Shown here: positions 43,098-51,604 of the stretch, piece after piece
How positions within the stretch are numbered: position 1 is the stretch's first letter
How the letters are laid out: every line of letters starts with the position of its first letter
Assembly: GCA_029785235.1 (NCBI GenBank)
Contig: JAFMAA010000003.1
Location: forward strand, 6,642 to 70,641
Origin: Nitrososphaerota archaeon
GTDB lineage: Archaea > Thermoproteota > Nitrososphaeria > Nitrososphaerales > UBA183
Direction: 5' to 3'
Length of the DNA: 64,000 nt
Notes under the pieces: generated by a model
The model's input: only the letters and a program-made list of their open reading frames with translations
The model's database searches: none
What the model was told of the DNA's origin: nothing
Position numbers and translations under genes: made by a program

Positions 43098-43105
43098 TTC
43101 TTATC
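43098..43105 (+). promoter_or_regulatory. TATA box of priS-gins51
   Basis: TTCTTATC lies about 30 bases before ATG 43133, consistent with a leaderless or near-leaderless message. Confidence 0.45.
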
Positions 43106-43132
43106 TCCCATGTCTGAGGTTGCAACGCCGAG

Positions 43133-44218
43133 ATGAACGAATTCACGAAGAGCTTCCTCAGGTCAGCTTACAAGGAGTACTACTTCCGCTGGGCCAGTTC
43201 TATCGAGTTCCCAGTTGACATCGAGGGAAGGGAATTCGGATACATCCCGTTCGGCGCCGGGATGGTCCGTCACCTGTCGTTCAAGAACGAAGGGGTGGCG
43301 GTCGCAGAGATTCTAAGACAGTCGCCGTCATCTGTGTATTGTTCCAACGCCCGCTATGAACGCCCCACTATGCCCATTGATGAGAAAGGGTGGCTGGGCG
43401 CCGAACTAATCTTCGACATAGATGCCACCGACATCCCCACTCCGTGCAAAAAGGAACACGACCTCTGGTACTGCGAGAAATGCCACGCCTCGGGGAAACT
43501 CCCCAGGCCGGCCAAATGCTCCAAGTGCGGGGGGCCCACCACGGAGTTCCACGGAATCTGCGAAACCTGCTTGGACGCGGCATGGGAACACACTATGAGA
43601 GTGGTCTGCTTCCTTACTGACGACTTCGGGGTCGAACGAGAAGCGATTAGGATTTATTTCTCGGGCAACAGAGGATATCATCTCCAAGTATACGATGATA
43701 GGTTCGAACAACTGGATCAGCTCGCCCGCGGTGAGATAGCGGAGTACGTCCGTGGGACCTCTCTCCCACCCAGCCAAAGCATAACTTCGACTCTCAGGCG
43801 AAGGACGCAGACCGGCGCCATCGGCGCAGGATGGACCAGGCGCATAACTGCATACATCGAACAGCGCAGGGAAGGCTACAGCGGCACCACACAGAAGCTC
43901 GTCTCCGAGGCGATTGCCTCCCAGCGTGCTCTGGTCGATTCTTCGGTGACCACAGATATCCATCGGGTGTTCAGGCTAGCAGGGACGCTGCACGGGACAA
44001 CTGGGATGTCCAAGACGCGGGTGATGTCCAAGGATAGATTCGATCCCCAAGAGGATCCATACGTCTTGGCCGCGAAGGCGGTGAATGTCGCAGTATCTTT
44101 TTACCCCCAATTCAGGGCCAGGCACAGGGACTTTGGCCCGTACAAATCAGTCACAGTCGAGTTGCCCGCCTTTGCGGCGGTACAAATCCTGACTAGAGGT
44201 CTAGGCGAAGTGGTTTGA
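43133..44218 (+). CDS. priS: DNA primase small (catalytic) subunit
   Basis: A 361-residue archaeal/eukaryotic-type primase subunit that makes RNA/DNA primers. The catalytic acidic pair is Asp95 and Asp97 in ELIFDIDATD. The zinc-binding region follows (CEKCHASGKLPRPAKCSKCGG and CETC), then IRIYFSGNRGYHLQVYD with the nucleotide-binding SGxRGxH motif. Length is normal. The gene abuts the GINS gene, a frequent archaeal pairing that links priming with helicase assembly. Confidence 0.95.
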   Translation: MNEFTKSFLRSAYKEYYFRWASSIEFPVDIEGREFGYIPFGAGMVRHLSFKNEGVAVAEILRQSPSSVYCSNARYERPTMPIDEKGWLGAELIFDIDATDIPTPCKKEHDLWYCEKCHASGKLPRPAKCSKCGGPTTEFHGICETCLDAAWEHTMRVVCFLTDDFGVEREAIRIYFSGNRGYHLQVYDDRFEQLDQLARGEIAEYVRGTSLPPSQSITSTLRRRTQTGAIGAGWTRRITAYIEQRREGYSGTTQKLVSEAIASQRALVDSSVTTDIHRVFRLAGTLHGTTGMSKTRVMSKDRFDPQEDPYVLAAKAVNVAVSFYPQFRARHRDFGPYKSVTVELPAFAAVQILTRGLGEVV

Positions 44219-44776
44219 ATGCCTGAAGCGACGCTCGAACACCTGAAGCGTAGGCTCGAGTTGGAGACGCAGTCAGGAGGACTACTCCAGCTCCCGGCTG
44301 ACTTCTATGCGGGCATGTCAGCGTACACCCAGAAACTGAAGAGGTCCGCAGGCGCAGGGGCGTCAGAGATGACCGTCCGATTAGCTGCCGTCCAGGCGAG
44401 GATGATTGAGTCCATGGTCAGGGAGCTGCTGCAACTCAGGGTTGCGAAGGCGATGCGACAGGGCGCCATCCTACAACTTCTCCCGGAAGAAAGGTACGTG
44501 TGCTCCGCAGAGCAGAAGTTCGAGAAGCGCTTCCAGACCTTAGTAGAGGCGATTTCAGGGGGTCAACCATCCTTCCTAGAGTTCGCCCACATGACCGAGA
44601 GCCAGAGAAACATCACAGTGCGATTCGTGAAACACGTCAACGAGCTGGTGGGACTCGACCTGAGGCGTTACGGCCCATTCGAGCCCGAGGACGTGGCATC
44701 CATTCCTGCCGCCAGCGCAGATATCCTAATAGCGGGTGGTGATGCAATCGAAGTCACCACCAGAGACGACGTCTAG
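44219..44776 (+). CDS. gins51: GINS complex subunit, Gins51 type
   Basis: A 185-residue replication protein. The N-terminal helical A domain includes LPADFYAGMSAYTQKLKR. A compact C-terminal B domain follows, with LDLRRYGPFEPEDVASIPAASADILIAGGDAIEV, where the YGPF...GD...LP pattern typical of archaeal Gins51/15 is visible. The order A then B defines the Gins51 class. GINS joins MCM and GAN in the replicative helicase. It begins one base after the priS stop. Confidence 0.85.
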   Translation: MPEATLEHLKRRLELETQSGGLLQLPADFYAGMSAYTQKLKRSAGAGASEMTVRLAAVQARMIESMVRELLQLRVAKAMRQGAILQLLPEERYVCSAEQKFEKRFQTLVEAISGGQPSFLEFAHMTESQRNITVRFVKHVNELVGLDLRRYGPFEPEDVASIPAASADILIAGGDAIEVTTRDDV

Positions 44777-44794
44777 GTGGGTCTCGCACACAGG

Positions 44795-45139
44795 CTAGCT
44801 ATATGACCGCCAGGTGTGGCTGCACTTAGCACACCTGTAGAACTGCGTAGGCGGTTCGTCCCCGCTCCTTGTCTGCAGAAACCACCAGAAGGCCTCGTTA
44901 TGACCACACTTGGGGCACTCAGTCTTCGTCGTCGGGAGTGAATTGAGTTTCTCCTCTTTCTCCCCTACCACCTTTATTTGTGGAGTGTTGGAGAGTTCCT
45001 CCTCAGTCTTCTGGACCAACGCGTTCGCTTCCTTCTTAGAATAGCCACAGTTGTCGCAAATATATGTGACTGACACCTCCCTAACTCCCTTCACCTGTTT
45101 CAGCTTGAGTCGAGTCCCACACTTTGGGCAGAACTTCAG
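44795..45139 (-). CDS. tfs: Transcription factor S (TFS/TFIIS-like)
   Basis: A 114-residue RNA-cleavage factor for backtracked RNA polymerase. It has two zinc ribbons: N-terminal KFCPKCGTRLKLK with CDNCGYS, and C-terminal TECPKCGHNEAFWWFLQTRS with CAKCSHTWRS, including the catalytic acidic hairpin SGDEPPT. The N-terminal ribbon lies upstream of the first canonical start (GTG 45094). The only suitable codon is CTG 45139, which overlaps the rpoL stop as CTGA. Starting at 45094 would give a 99-residue protein lacking the first CxxC. It is co-transcribed with rpoL. Confidence 0.92.
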   Translation of the reverse strand: MKFCPKCGTRLKLKQVKGVREVSVTYICDNCGYSKKEANALVQKTEEELSNTPQIKVVGEKEEKLNSLPTTKTECPKCGHNEAFWWFLQTRSGDEPPTQFYRCAKCSHTWRSYS

Positions 45140-45423
45140 CTTGACCCACCACTGAGCGCTTTCTTTACGCCGTCGTAGAGCTCCTTGGTGGTCTCCATGG
45201 CCCTGTCGACACTGATAGCGAACGCCTTCTCCGGCCTTGCCCGTTGGGATCTGACCTTCAACACGAGCTTCTTAATCAAGGGGTGAGGCGGGAGTACTCC
45301 AGCGAAAGTGACGCTCTTCTCCTCCAGCAGTTCATGATGTACGATTTCAGCGAGGGAGTAATCTTCCCCTGTGATCTCCACCGTGAGGCCCTTTTCGTCT
45401 TCACTCGTGGTCTGAACCTGCAT
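45136..45423 (-). CDS. rpoL: RNA polymerase subunit L (Rpo11)
   Basis: A 95-residue subunit that pairs with subunit D in the polymerase assembly platform. It shows LTVEITGEDYSLAEIVHHELLEEKSVTFAG and PHPLIKKLVLKVRS, the dimerisation pattern of the Rpb11/alpha-N family. TTATTAAAC (45450-45458) reads as the TATA box on the minus strand, about 30 bases before ATG 45423. Confidence 0.94.
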   Translation of the reverse strand: MQVQTTSEDEKGLTVEITGEDYSLAEIVHHELLEEKSVTFAGVLPPHPLIKKLVLKVRSQRARPEKAFAISVDRAMETTKELYDGVKKALSGGSS

Positions 45424-45496
45424 ATTTTGTCTGGCCGCCCCCCGACTTGTTATTAAACAGATAGCAGCTTGTCAAGCAATGTTCCGAGTTCGGTGG

Positions 45497-46072
45497 CTAC
45501 GGCTCGATGGGGGTTGTCCCGAAGTCCCTGGCCAGTTTCCTCTCCTCTACATTGCCACATTCATCACACTTCAGCTTGGTCGCGCTCCCCTTTAGAAGGG
45601 GCCTTCCGCAGTTCCCGCACAGTGCAGCGACGACTCCCATGTCAGGCTCGTCAACGGTCAGGTGTATTATCCCATTTACCAGACTGAAGACCCTGCATCT
45701 GACGATGTCGCCAGGTTTGACCGGGGTGGTCCTTCTAGCCCCCCTCCCGCCTCCAGAGAGGCCTCTCAGAGAGAGCATGCCAGAGAAGTCCTTGTGAGTG
45801 GGTTTTCCGTTGAGGAAGAAGATATGGACGTTCGCGGAGTTCGCCTGAGACCCTTCGACTTGGCCTGTGACCCAGTCGTCCACGCGGAACAACTCAGGCT
45901 CCGTAGCAGGCTGCACTGAAATTTCCATATTCTTTATGTCCCTCACCACGGAGCCCGCCCTCAAGGCCCTGATTAGTCCGGAGGCGTCGTATGTGTGCAT
46001 GCCGGGGAGGAACTCCTCTGATACTGCAAGTTTGTCCCCTGGGAGGGCAATCGGCACTTTCCGCTCTTTCAT
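45497..46072 (-). CDS. csl4: Exosome RNA-binding subunit Csl4
   Basis: A 191-residue cap protein of the archaeal exosome. It has an N-terminal strand domain (LPGDKLAVSEEFLPG), a central S1 domain (about 62-130, with VDDWVTGQVEGSQANSANVH and VKPGDIVRCRVFSL) and a C-terminal zinc ribbon (CGNCGRPLLKGSATKLKCDECG). ATG 46072 overlaps the dph2 stop as ATGA. The pairing of csl4 with dph2 recurs in archaea. Confidence 0.93.
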   Translation of the reverse strand: MKERKVPIALPGDKLAVSEEFLPGMHTYDASGLIRALRAGSVVRDIKNMEISVQPATEPELFRVDDWVTGQVEGSQANSANVHIFFLNGKPTHKDFSGMLSLRGLSGGGRGARRTTPVKPGDIVRCRVFSLVNGIIHLTVDEPDMGVVAALCGNCGRPLLKGSATKLKCDECGNVEERKLARDFGTTPIEP

Positions 46073-47100
46073 TGCTTTATGAGCCCCACTGTGAGCTCGA
46101 TCCATTTCGCGCGCTCAAGGAACTCCCCCGGATCCCTCCCCTCAATAAGTGCGACTAATGCGTCCGCCTGGGGGATGGATAGCACCGGCCTATCGAAGGT
46201 AAACCCATCCACCGATATCCTGGGGCAGGCTGTCTGGACGAAAGCTTCGATTTCTCTATGGGGGGCGAGCCGCTCCGTGGTAATGTCCCTCATTGCCAAC
46301 CGAACCACTTTCTTCCCATTCATTTCTAGGCGCTTTGTTATCCAGTTGCTCCTTCCGAGCATCTTCTGACCTTCCTTCAGCCCTGTGATGACGCCGAACA
46401 CCCGAGCATCCCTGGCCTTGTAGACAGCGAGTATGGCCCTCTTCTTCCTCTCGTTGGCGGCAGCCTGCATATCGGTCACCTCATTGGTGTAGGGGTCGAG
46501 CATGAACGTGGGTTTCCCCATGGACAGGGCGAGCCCTACGGCGTGGAATTCGCTCTCTCCAAGGAAGACAAAGGCGTCTACCTCGCTCCTTGTGGGGAAG
46601 GGCGCGGAGAAGTCGCAACCGAACACCTGCCCCTCGAGCATCAAATTGTTCCTCCTGCCGACCACAACATGGAACCCCTTGGCTTCAAGCTTCTCTTTCA
46701 CTGGGCCGAGCTGATGGAGGTGCTGGCTGAACGTCGCGAGCCCAATCCGCTTGTAGGGGGCGAGGCCTTTCACCGCGGTCTCAACCACCTCCCCGAACTC
46801 CACATCGTCAACGGCGTCAATCAGATACGTGTAATTCCCTACCTCTCTGATAGCCGCATTGTGCCCGATATGAAGGGCAAGGTCTGCCTGTAACTTCTCG
46901 ACGTCGTCATCGATGGTATCGCAAACCCCGAAGCAGCTGTCTCCTGACATTATCACAGTCACTCCGTACCTCTCTTTCACCTTCTCCATCAGCTCCTTGG
47001 TCTGCCTAAGCAGGCCCCCGGGGGCATTGACCAGGACAACCCTGGGCCTTTTGTCTTCGATTATCCTGAATACCTCGTTTTCATCTATTTTCACGGTCAT
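46069..47100 (-). CDS. dph2: Diphthamide biosynthesis protein Dph2
   Basis: A 343-residue iron-sulfur enzyme that starts diphthamide on elongation factor 2 by transferring the aminocarboxypropyl group of S-adenosylmethionine. The three cluster cysteines are visible, one per domain, in GDSCFGVCD, VFGCDFSAPF and QTACPRISVDG. The frame opens at 47169, but a TATA box at 47146-47157 places initiation near 47125. ATG 47100 (TVKIDENEVFRIIEDKRP) is therefore the better start. Confidence 0.93.
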   Translation of the reverse strand: MTVKIDENEVFRIIEDKRPRVVLVNAPGGLLRQTKELMEKVKERYGVTVIMSGDSCFGVCDTIDDDVEKLQADLALHIGHNAAIREVGNYTYLIDAVDDVEFGEVVETAVKGLAPYKRIGLATFSQHLHQLGPVKEKLEAKGFHVVVGRRNNLMLEGQVFGCDFSAPFPTRSEVDAFVFLGESEFHAVGLALSMGKPTFMLDPYTNEVTDMQAAANERKKRAILAVYKARDARVFGVITGLKEGQKMLGRSNWITKRLEMNGKKVVRLAMRDITTERLAPHREIEAFVQTACPRISVDGFTFDRPVLSIPQADALVALIEGRDPGEFLERAKWIELTVGLIKQ

Positions 47101-47145
47101 GGAACATTCCTCGGGTGCGGTCTCAAGGAATGGCTCTCCGAGGCC

Positions 47146-47157
47146 AGTTATATAGTT
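47146..47157 (-). promoter_or_regulatory. TATA box of dph2-csl4
   Basis: AACTATATAACT on the minus strand is a strong box, about 50 bases before ATG 47100, giving a 5' leader of about 25 bases. Confidence 0.55.
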
Positions 47158-47230
47158 GGAGGGAGGCAACCGGTTTCGTGCTGGGCGTCAATGGAAGGAG
47201 CAGAGCCCTCGGGCGTCGGAGTGACCCGCC

Positions 47231-47523
47231 GTGTCTACGGTGATTGACGCCAAGAGTATCGTCAAGCTCTACAAGGGAAGCCAGACCCTGCCCTGAACAG
47301 TCTGGACCTCAACGCGAGCCAGGGGAAGATATTCACACCGTCAGGGAGGACGGAGCGGAAGACCACGTTCCTCAGGATGGCGAGCATCCATCTTGCCCCC
47401 ACCTCCGACACGGTCAGCGTGTTCGGGATGGATGCGATGTCGGAGGCGAGGAGGATCAGGCGCAGGGTCGCAATCACATCTCATGAGGGGGCATCTTCAG
47501 AGCGCGATAATCCTACCCTCTAA
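47231..47523 (+). pseudogene. ABC transporter ATPase remnant
   Basis: The frame from GTG 47231 (VIDAKSIVKLYKGSQT) and a second frame from about 47290 (ALNSLDLNASQGKIFT, then TTFLRMASIHLAP and VSVFGMDAMSEARRIRRRVA) together reproduce the N-terminal third of an ABC-type ATPase. A frameshift near 47287 separates them. The Walker A motif GPNGAGKTT is replaced by SGRTERKTT. The rest of the gene (signature motif, Walker B) is missing and the frame stops at 47523. This is a clear pseudogene of the drug-export/ABC-2 family. The stretch up to 47642 holds nothing else recognisable. Confidence 0.75.
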
Positions 47524-47642
47524 GAGAGCTGGTTCCACCCACGAGGAACAGCCCCGCCATCCCGGCGCATCCTTGGACCCGAACGCACGTGCCTGGCCCA
47601 TGCCACCTGGTTGCCGCCGCTAGACCACTGTTTCCGTGCTTG

Positions 47643-48344
47643 CTACCCTGACCCCTGCCCATCCAAGGAACCGGCCCCGGTCTGTGCCCGACCCCTCAGC
47701 ATCGCAACTGACACCCACCCCATCCAGAGAAGCATGGAAGCCAAGAACGCTCTCTCCGCGAGCCCTCCGTAATGGGCGAAGACGCCAGGAACGACGAAGC
47801 CGCCGAGGAGATCCACCAAGCAAAGGACGACTGCGGCATAGGCGATGGGGAGAGCCACGCCTCGGACCCTCGACAGGTGCCTGTTCCCTTCCATGCCTAG
47901 CGAAAGGTACACGGCCCCGAAGGCCCCCCCGAGGAAGGCGACGACGGCCACGGCTAGGTGTATCGCGCCGTGCCAGGAGATGGGGGTTGCAGGGACATCA
48001 GTGGGGAATGCTGCCAAGACCAGGGCCCCAACCGACCAGACGGCGAAGAGGTAGCCTCCTCTCCTGAATCGACGCCCCATGACGTCGCCGGCGGTCGCGG
48101 CCAAGGCGAGGGCGAACAGGAAGCAAAGGGAAAAGGCTCCTCTGTTGATGAAGTTCAGCGTCATGACGTAGCCGAACGGACCTACGGCGAGGTCGCTTTC
48201 CGCCTGGCTGACCGGACTGTAATGGGGCGGGAGGGCCTGGGCGGCCGAATCTAGGACGAGATAGAGGACCAGGCCTACCAGCGTGGCAGCGAAAAGGAGG
48301 CGCGTCCGTCTTGCCTGGGCGTCTTCTTCAGAGACGGCTACCAA
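47643..48344 (-). CDS. DUF998-family membrane protein
   Basis: A 233-residue protein with about six hydrophobic segments. The family motif SDLAVGPFGYVMTLNFINRGAF (in parts: SDLAVGPFGY then NFINRGAFSL) follows the first helix, and FPTDVPATPISWHGAIHLAV lies between later helices. TTG 48344 follows a TATA-like CTTAAATT by about 25 bases. The molecular role of DUF998 proteins is not established; some annotations suggest a lipid- or sterol-related membrane function. Confidence 0.75.
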   Translation of the reverse strand: MVAVSEEDAQARRTRLLFAATLVGLVLYLVLDSAAQALPPHYSPVSQAESDLAVGPFGYVMTLNFINRGAFSLCFLFALALAATAGDVMGRRFRRGGYLFAVWSVGALVLAAFPTDVPATPISWHGAIHLAVAVVAFLGGAFGAVYLSLGMEGNRHLSRVRGVALPIAYAAVVLCLVDLLGGFVVPGVFAHYGGLAERAFLASMLLWMGWVSVAMLRGRAQTGAGSLDGQGSG

Positions 48345-48605
48345 GGACTGGTTCTGCTTTCCACCGGCAATTTAAGCTCGTAACGTAAGTCAACCGAGGC
48401 CAACCCACACCAAATTCGTGTCCATTACAACACAGGCGGATCCGGCGGCGAGGATCAGGCGCCAAAGCCATACCAGGTAGATGCCAGTCCGACCTTCATT
48501 ACTCCACCTCGCAGATGCCACAGCACGGAATCGCCCTGGGCGTCTTGCGCATTTAAAACTGCAAAGGATAATCCAGCCTCCTGGTCGGACCTCGCGGCGG
48601 CTCAA
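48345..48605. other. Divergent intergenic region
   Basis: The region carries promoters for DUF998 (minus, box near 48368-48376) and for the MFS gene (TTTAAAAC near 48552-48559, plus). I see no gene or RNA in the rest. Confidence 0.4.
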
Positions 48606-49865
48606 ATGGGCAACCAGGGTAAAGGCGTCTTCGCCGTCTCTCGCACGCTGCTGCTGAACAGGAATATCCGAGCGATTGCGGTCACCGGCCTGATCTCCGG
48701 GGTCTACATTGGCATGCTCAACTTCGCCCTTCAGCTCTTCCCTCTGTCTATTGGCCTCGGGATCCCTGCCATTGGGATCCTTCAGGCCGTGGGGAGCCGC
48801 TTCTCAGGCGCGGCGGGAACTCTCATACAGCCTCTCGCGGGCCATTACTCCGACCTCCACAGCAGGAAGGGTTCGATCATGCTGGGAAGCGCGACTACGA
48901 TCGCGTCCATGCTCTGCTTCGTGGGGTCAGCGCTTACCGGGGACTGGTATCTGGTTATCATCGCATTTGTCCTCTATGGCTTGTCAGTACTGGGAAGCCC
49001 AGCATCCCAAGCCATGGTCGCCGAGTCGGTCGCGCTCGACCCTCACAAGATGGATGTCGCTTACAGCCTTGTGTTCTTCCTGGGGACCGTCCCCGGCGTG
49101 GTGTCTCCTGCCCTGGCGGGCTCCGCGGTGGGGACCACCGGCTACTTGGCTATCTTCGCTGCGGCCGCGCTCCTGGAGTCATTCGACCTCATCCTCTACT
49201 GGAGGGAACTCTCCGAGACGGAGCATGTCATGCCCGTCGAGCCAGAGCAGGGTCCGAAGTTCTCGTTGAGAGAGGCGTTCGCCTTTCCGAGGTCGGCATG
49301 GGGGTTCTACGGTGCGCTAGCCGCCGACGCCTTCGCCTTCGGCATCAGCTCCAACATCATCTATGCAATGGCCCAGGACCAGTTCCATTTCTCCGCTCAG
49401 GAGATTGGTCTACTTGTCGCAGTGTGGTACCTGGCCATGCTAGTCTCTCAGTACCCTGCGACCCGGCTCCTGATCCGATTCGGGCCGAAGAAGACCCTGA
49501 TAGCCTCCGAAGCCCTTGGGACGGCGCTGATGACAGGTTGGGCCCTCTCAAACAGCCTCCCCGAGTTCTTGGTCTTCTCCGTCGTCTTCGGAGCCTCGGT
49601 CACCACTTGGGTCCCAGGTGTCTCCTCGCTCCTCATGACCCACGCCCCCCCGAAGACACGAGGAGGTGTAGGGGGTAAAGTGGCGGCCTTCAGAGGTCTG
49701 GTCGCGTTCCCAGCCCCGATACTCGGAGGGTACCTCTACCAGTATCTAGGCTATGATGCCCCCATCCTGGCCAGCCTCGCAGGGACCCTGGCCTGCGTCG
49801 CGCTGATGATCCGGTTCCTCCCCGAGCGCCCGACGGCGACCACCAGAGGAGGGAGCGGTACCTGA
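48606..49865 (+). CDS. Major facilitator superfamily transporter
   Basis: A 419-residue membrane protein with about twelve hydrophobic segments. An MFS motif A-like loop lies between helices 2 and 3 (AGHYSDLHSRKGSIML), with a related one in the second half (RLLIRFGPKKTLI). It has no signal peptide. The substrate is unknown; multidrug efflux or sugar/organic-acid export are the usual roles of this shape. Its stop overlaps the SET-domain gene as CTGA. Confidence 0.88.
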   Translation: MGNQGKGVFAVSRTLLLNRNIRAIAVTGLISGVYIGMLNFALQLFPLSIGLGIPAIGILQAVGSRFSGAAGTLIQPLAGHYSDLHSRKGSIMLGSATTIASMLCFVGSALTGDWYLVIIAFVLYGLSVLGSPASQAMVAESVALDPHKMDVAYSLVFFLGTVPGVVSPALAGSAVGTTGYLAIFAAAALLESFDLILYWRELSETEHVMPVEPEQGPKFSLREAFAFPRSAWGFYGALAADAFAFGISSNIIYAMAQDQFHFSAQEIGLLVAVWYLAMLVSQYPATRLLIRFGPKKTLIASEALGTALMTGWALSNSLPEFLVFSVVFGASVTTWVPGVSSLLMTHAPPKTRGGVGGKVAAFRGLVAFPAPILGGYLYQYLGYDAPILASLAGTLACVALMIRFLPERPTATTRGGSGT

Positions 49866-50332
49866 CGCGCTTCAGGGTAGGAGATGCAGGGCCCAAAGGG
49901 AAGGGGGTGTTCGCGGACAGGGCAATCAGGGCTTCGGACGTGGTGGTCAGATTCCAAGGGAAGGCGAAGTGGATCTGGGACATCCCACGCGACGTGTGGC
50001 CATACACCATACAGGTCGACTACGACAGTTATGTTGTGCCAAAGAGGTACGGACTCGGCTGGTACCTCAACCATTCATGTGACCCCAACTGTGTGGTCTC
50101 AGGCATGTCTGTCGTAGCCGCGAGAGGTATCCGAAAGGGGGAGGAACTGACCTTCGACTACTCCACCGACGTGGACTGGCCCGGTTTCAGGATGCGGTGT
50201 AGTTGTGGCGCGCCGCAGTGCAGGAAGGTGATCAAAGCATATCGATTTCTTCCGGAGGGGCTGAAGAAGAAATACGGGACACATGTGGCTCCCTATCTCC
50301 GGCGGAAGCAGGAACCATCGAATACTGTCTGA
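49862..50332 (+). CDS. SET-domain protein
   Basis: A 156-residue protein made of one SET domain with a post-SET motif. Visible are GPKGKGVFADRAIRASDVV, the pseudoknot NHSCDPNC, the GEELTFDYSTD block and CSCGAPQCRK, which should bind zinc. The domain begins before the first canonical start (GTG 49907). CTG 49862, overlapping the MFS stop as CTGA, gives a full N-terminus (LTRFRVGDAG). SET proteins methylate lysines using S-adenosylmethionine. Archaeal targets include chromatin proteins, but none is evident here. Confidence 0.85.
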   Translation: MTRFRVGDAGPKGKGVFADRAIRASDVVVRFQGKAKWIWDIPRDVWPYTIQVDYDSYVVPKRYGLGWYLNHSCDPNCVVSGMSVVAARGIRKGEELTFDYSTDVDWPGFRMRCSCGAPQCRKVIKAYRFLPEGLKKKYGTHVAPYLRRKQEPSNTV

Positions 50333-50373
50333 CTGTCAGGATAGAGTCGCGAAGGGCCTTCCGGCGTATCTCA

Positions 50374-51561
50374 TCACTGTCCCGGGACTGACGCCACCAT
50401 CTTCGGCTTAGGAATCAGAACTGCCCCTATGGCGGAAACCAGCGCCAAGACGGCCATGTACTCGAAGGAGGCGCCGAGCCTACCGTAGTCGTTGAGCACA
50501 AACGCGTAGACCATCAGGGGTCCCAGGGCGTTCCCTCCAGTCGTCCCCAGACCCCAGACCAGCGAGTTGCCTAGGTTCGATGCCCCGACAGGGGCGTAGT
50601 CCGCTGCGAGGGACAGCAGTACCGGAAACCCAGTGTACGCGAAGAATCCGAATAGCGATAGGCAGGCGTAGCTCTCCGCTCCGCCCAAGCTGACGAAGCC
50701 CACAATGGATGCGGAGGCGCCGGCTGCTGAGAGGGCCATCACAAGCCTATGGTCGACCCTATCCACAAGCCATCCGAAAAGAGGCTGCCCCACGATAGCG
50801 GGTGCGAAGTAGACTGTGGTCAGGATACCGAGCAGGGACCCTACTCCCGCTCCCCTTTGGGTGGTGAGAAAGATCTGAACGTACGCCGCGACTCCGAATA
50901 TCGCCGCCGACCTGACGAAGGTGATTATCATCAGGATTATCATCGGCCTGGTGAGCGACCTCCGGAGAGACTCCCCTTCGCGTCTATCAGGCTTCCTGCC
51001 CGTTCTGGCCTCCCCTAGTCCGACCCAGATGAGAACCGCTGCTACCGCGCCCACCAATCCGAAGGCCGCCAGGGAGTCGGGTATCGTAACCACCAGGACT
51101 GCCGCCCCGTAAATCAGCGGGTACACCGCCCTGCCAACGCTCCCCAGGGCGCCGTTCAGGCCTAGCGCCCTTCCGGTATTGCTACGCTCGAACGAAGCCT
51201 GCAATATGCTCCCGCCCAGAGGATGGTAGAATGCGCTCCCAAACCCCATGACGAAGTCGAAGAAGAACGCAAGTGCGAAGAGCTCGGTGCCGGCCGTGTA
51301 GACCATCGTAGCGAAGAAGCCGATCAGCCCCATCGCCAAGAAAGCTATCCCTACGGCCATCAGCCTCCCAGATGCCCCCGTCCTATCTGCCCGCCTGCCG
51401 ACAAAGACGCTGGACACCATCGAGCTGAAGTAGAAGAAGAAGAGAAGAATCGACTGTTCGAAGTGCGTGGTTCCGTACCGGCTCCCAAGAAGGTCTACGA
51501 CCAGAGGAAGGAGGAAGACCGAGCCGTCGTTGGTGAAGTGCCCGAGGGAAGTGAACGCCAG
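50374..51561 (-). CDS. Major facilitator superfamily transporter
   Basis: A 395-residue twelve-helix transporter. ATG 51420 would drop the first helix; the reading frame upstream encodes RGLAFTSLGHFTNDGSVFLL, a typical MFS N-terminus. No ATG, GTG or TTG occurs between the in-frame stop near 51650 and ATG 51420. CTG 51561, preceded by the purine-rich GGAAGG and AGGGGG, is therefore the best start. Motif A-like VFVGRRADRTGASGR follows helix 2. It lies 43 bases after the class II aldolase gene on the same strand, so export or import of that enzyme's substrate is possible. Confidence 0.85.
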   Translation of the reverse strand: MAFTSLGHFTNDGSVFLLPLVVDLLGSRYGTTHFEQSILLFFFYFSSMVSSVFVGRRADRTGASGRLMAVGIAFLAMGLIGFFATMVYTAGTELFALAFFFDFVMGFGSAFYHPLGGSILQASFERSNTGRALGLNGALGSVGRAVYPLIYGAAVLVVTIPDSLAAFGLVGAVAAVLIWVGLGEARTGRKPDRREGESLRRSLTRPMIILMIITFVRSAAIFGVAAYVQIFLTTQRGAGVGSLLGILTTVYFAPAIVGQPLFGWLVDRVDHRLVMALSAAGASASIVGFVSLGGAESYACLSLFGFFAYTGFPVLLSLAADYAPVGASNLGNSLVWGLGTTGGNALGPLMVYAFVLNDYGRLGASFEYMAVLALVSAIGAVLIPKPKMVASVPGQ

Positions 51562-51604
51562 CCCCCTGGCCCTTCCAAGGCTGGAAGCATCGACATCGGC
51601 TTGG

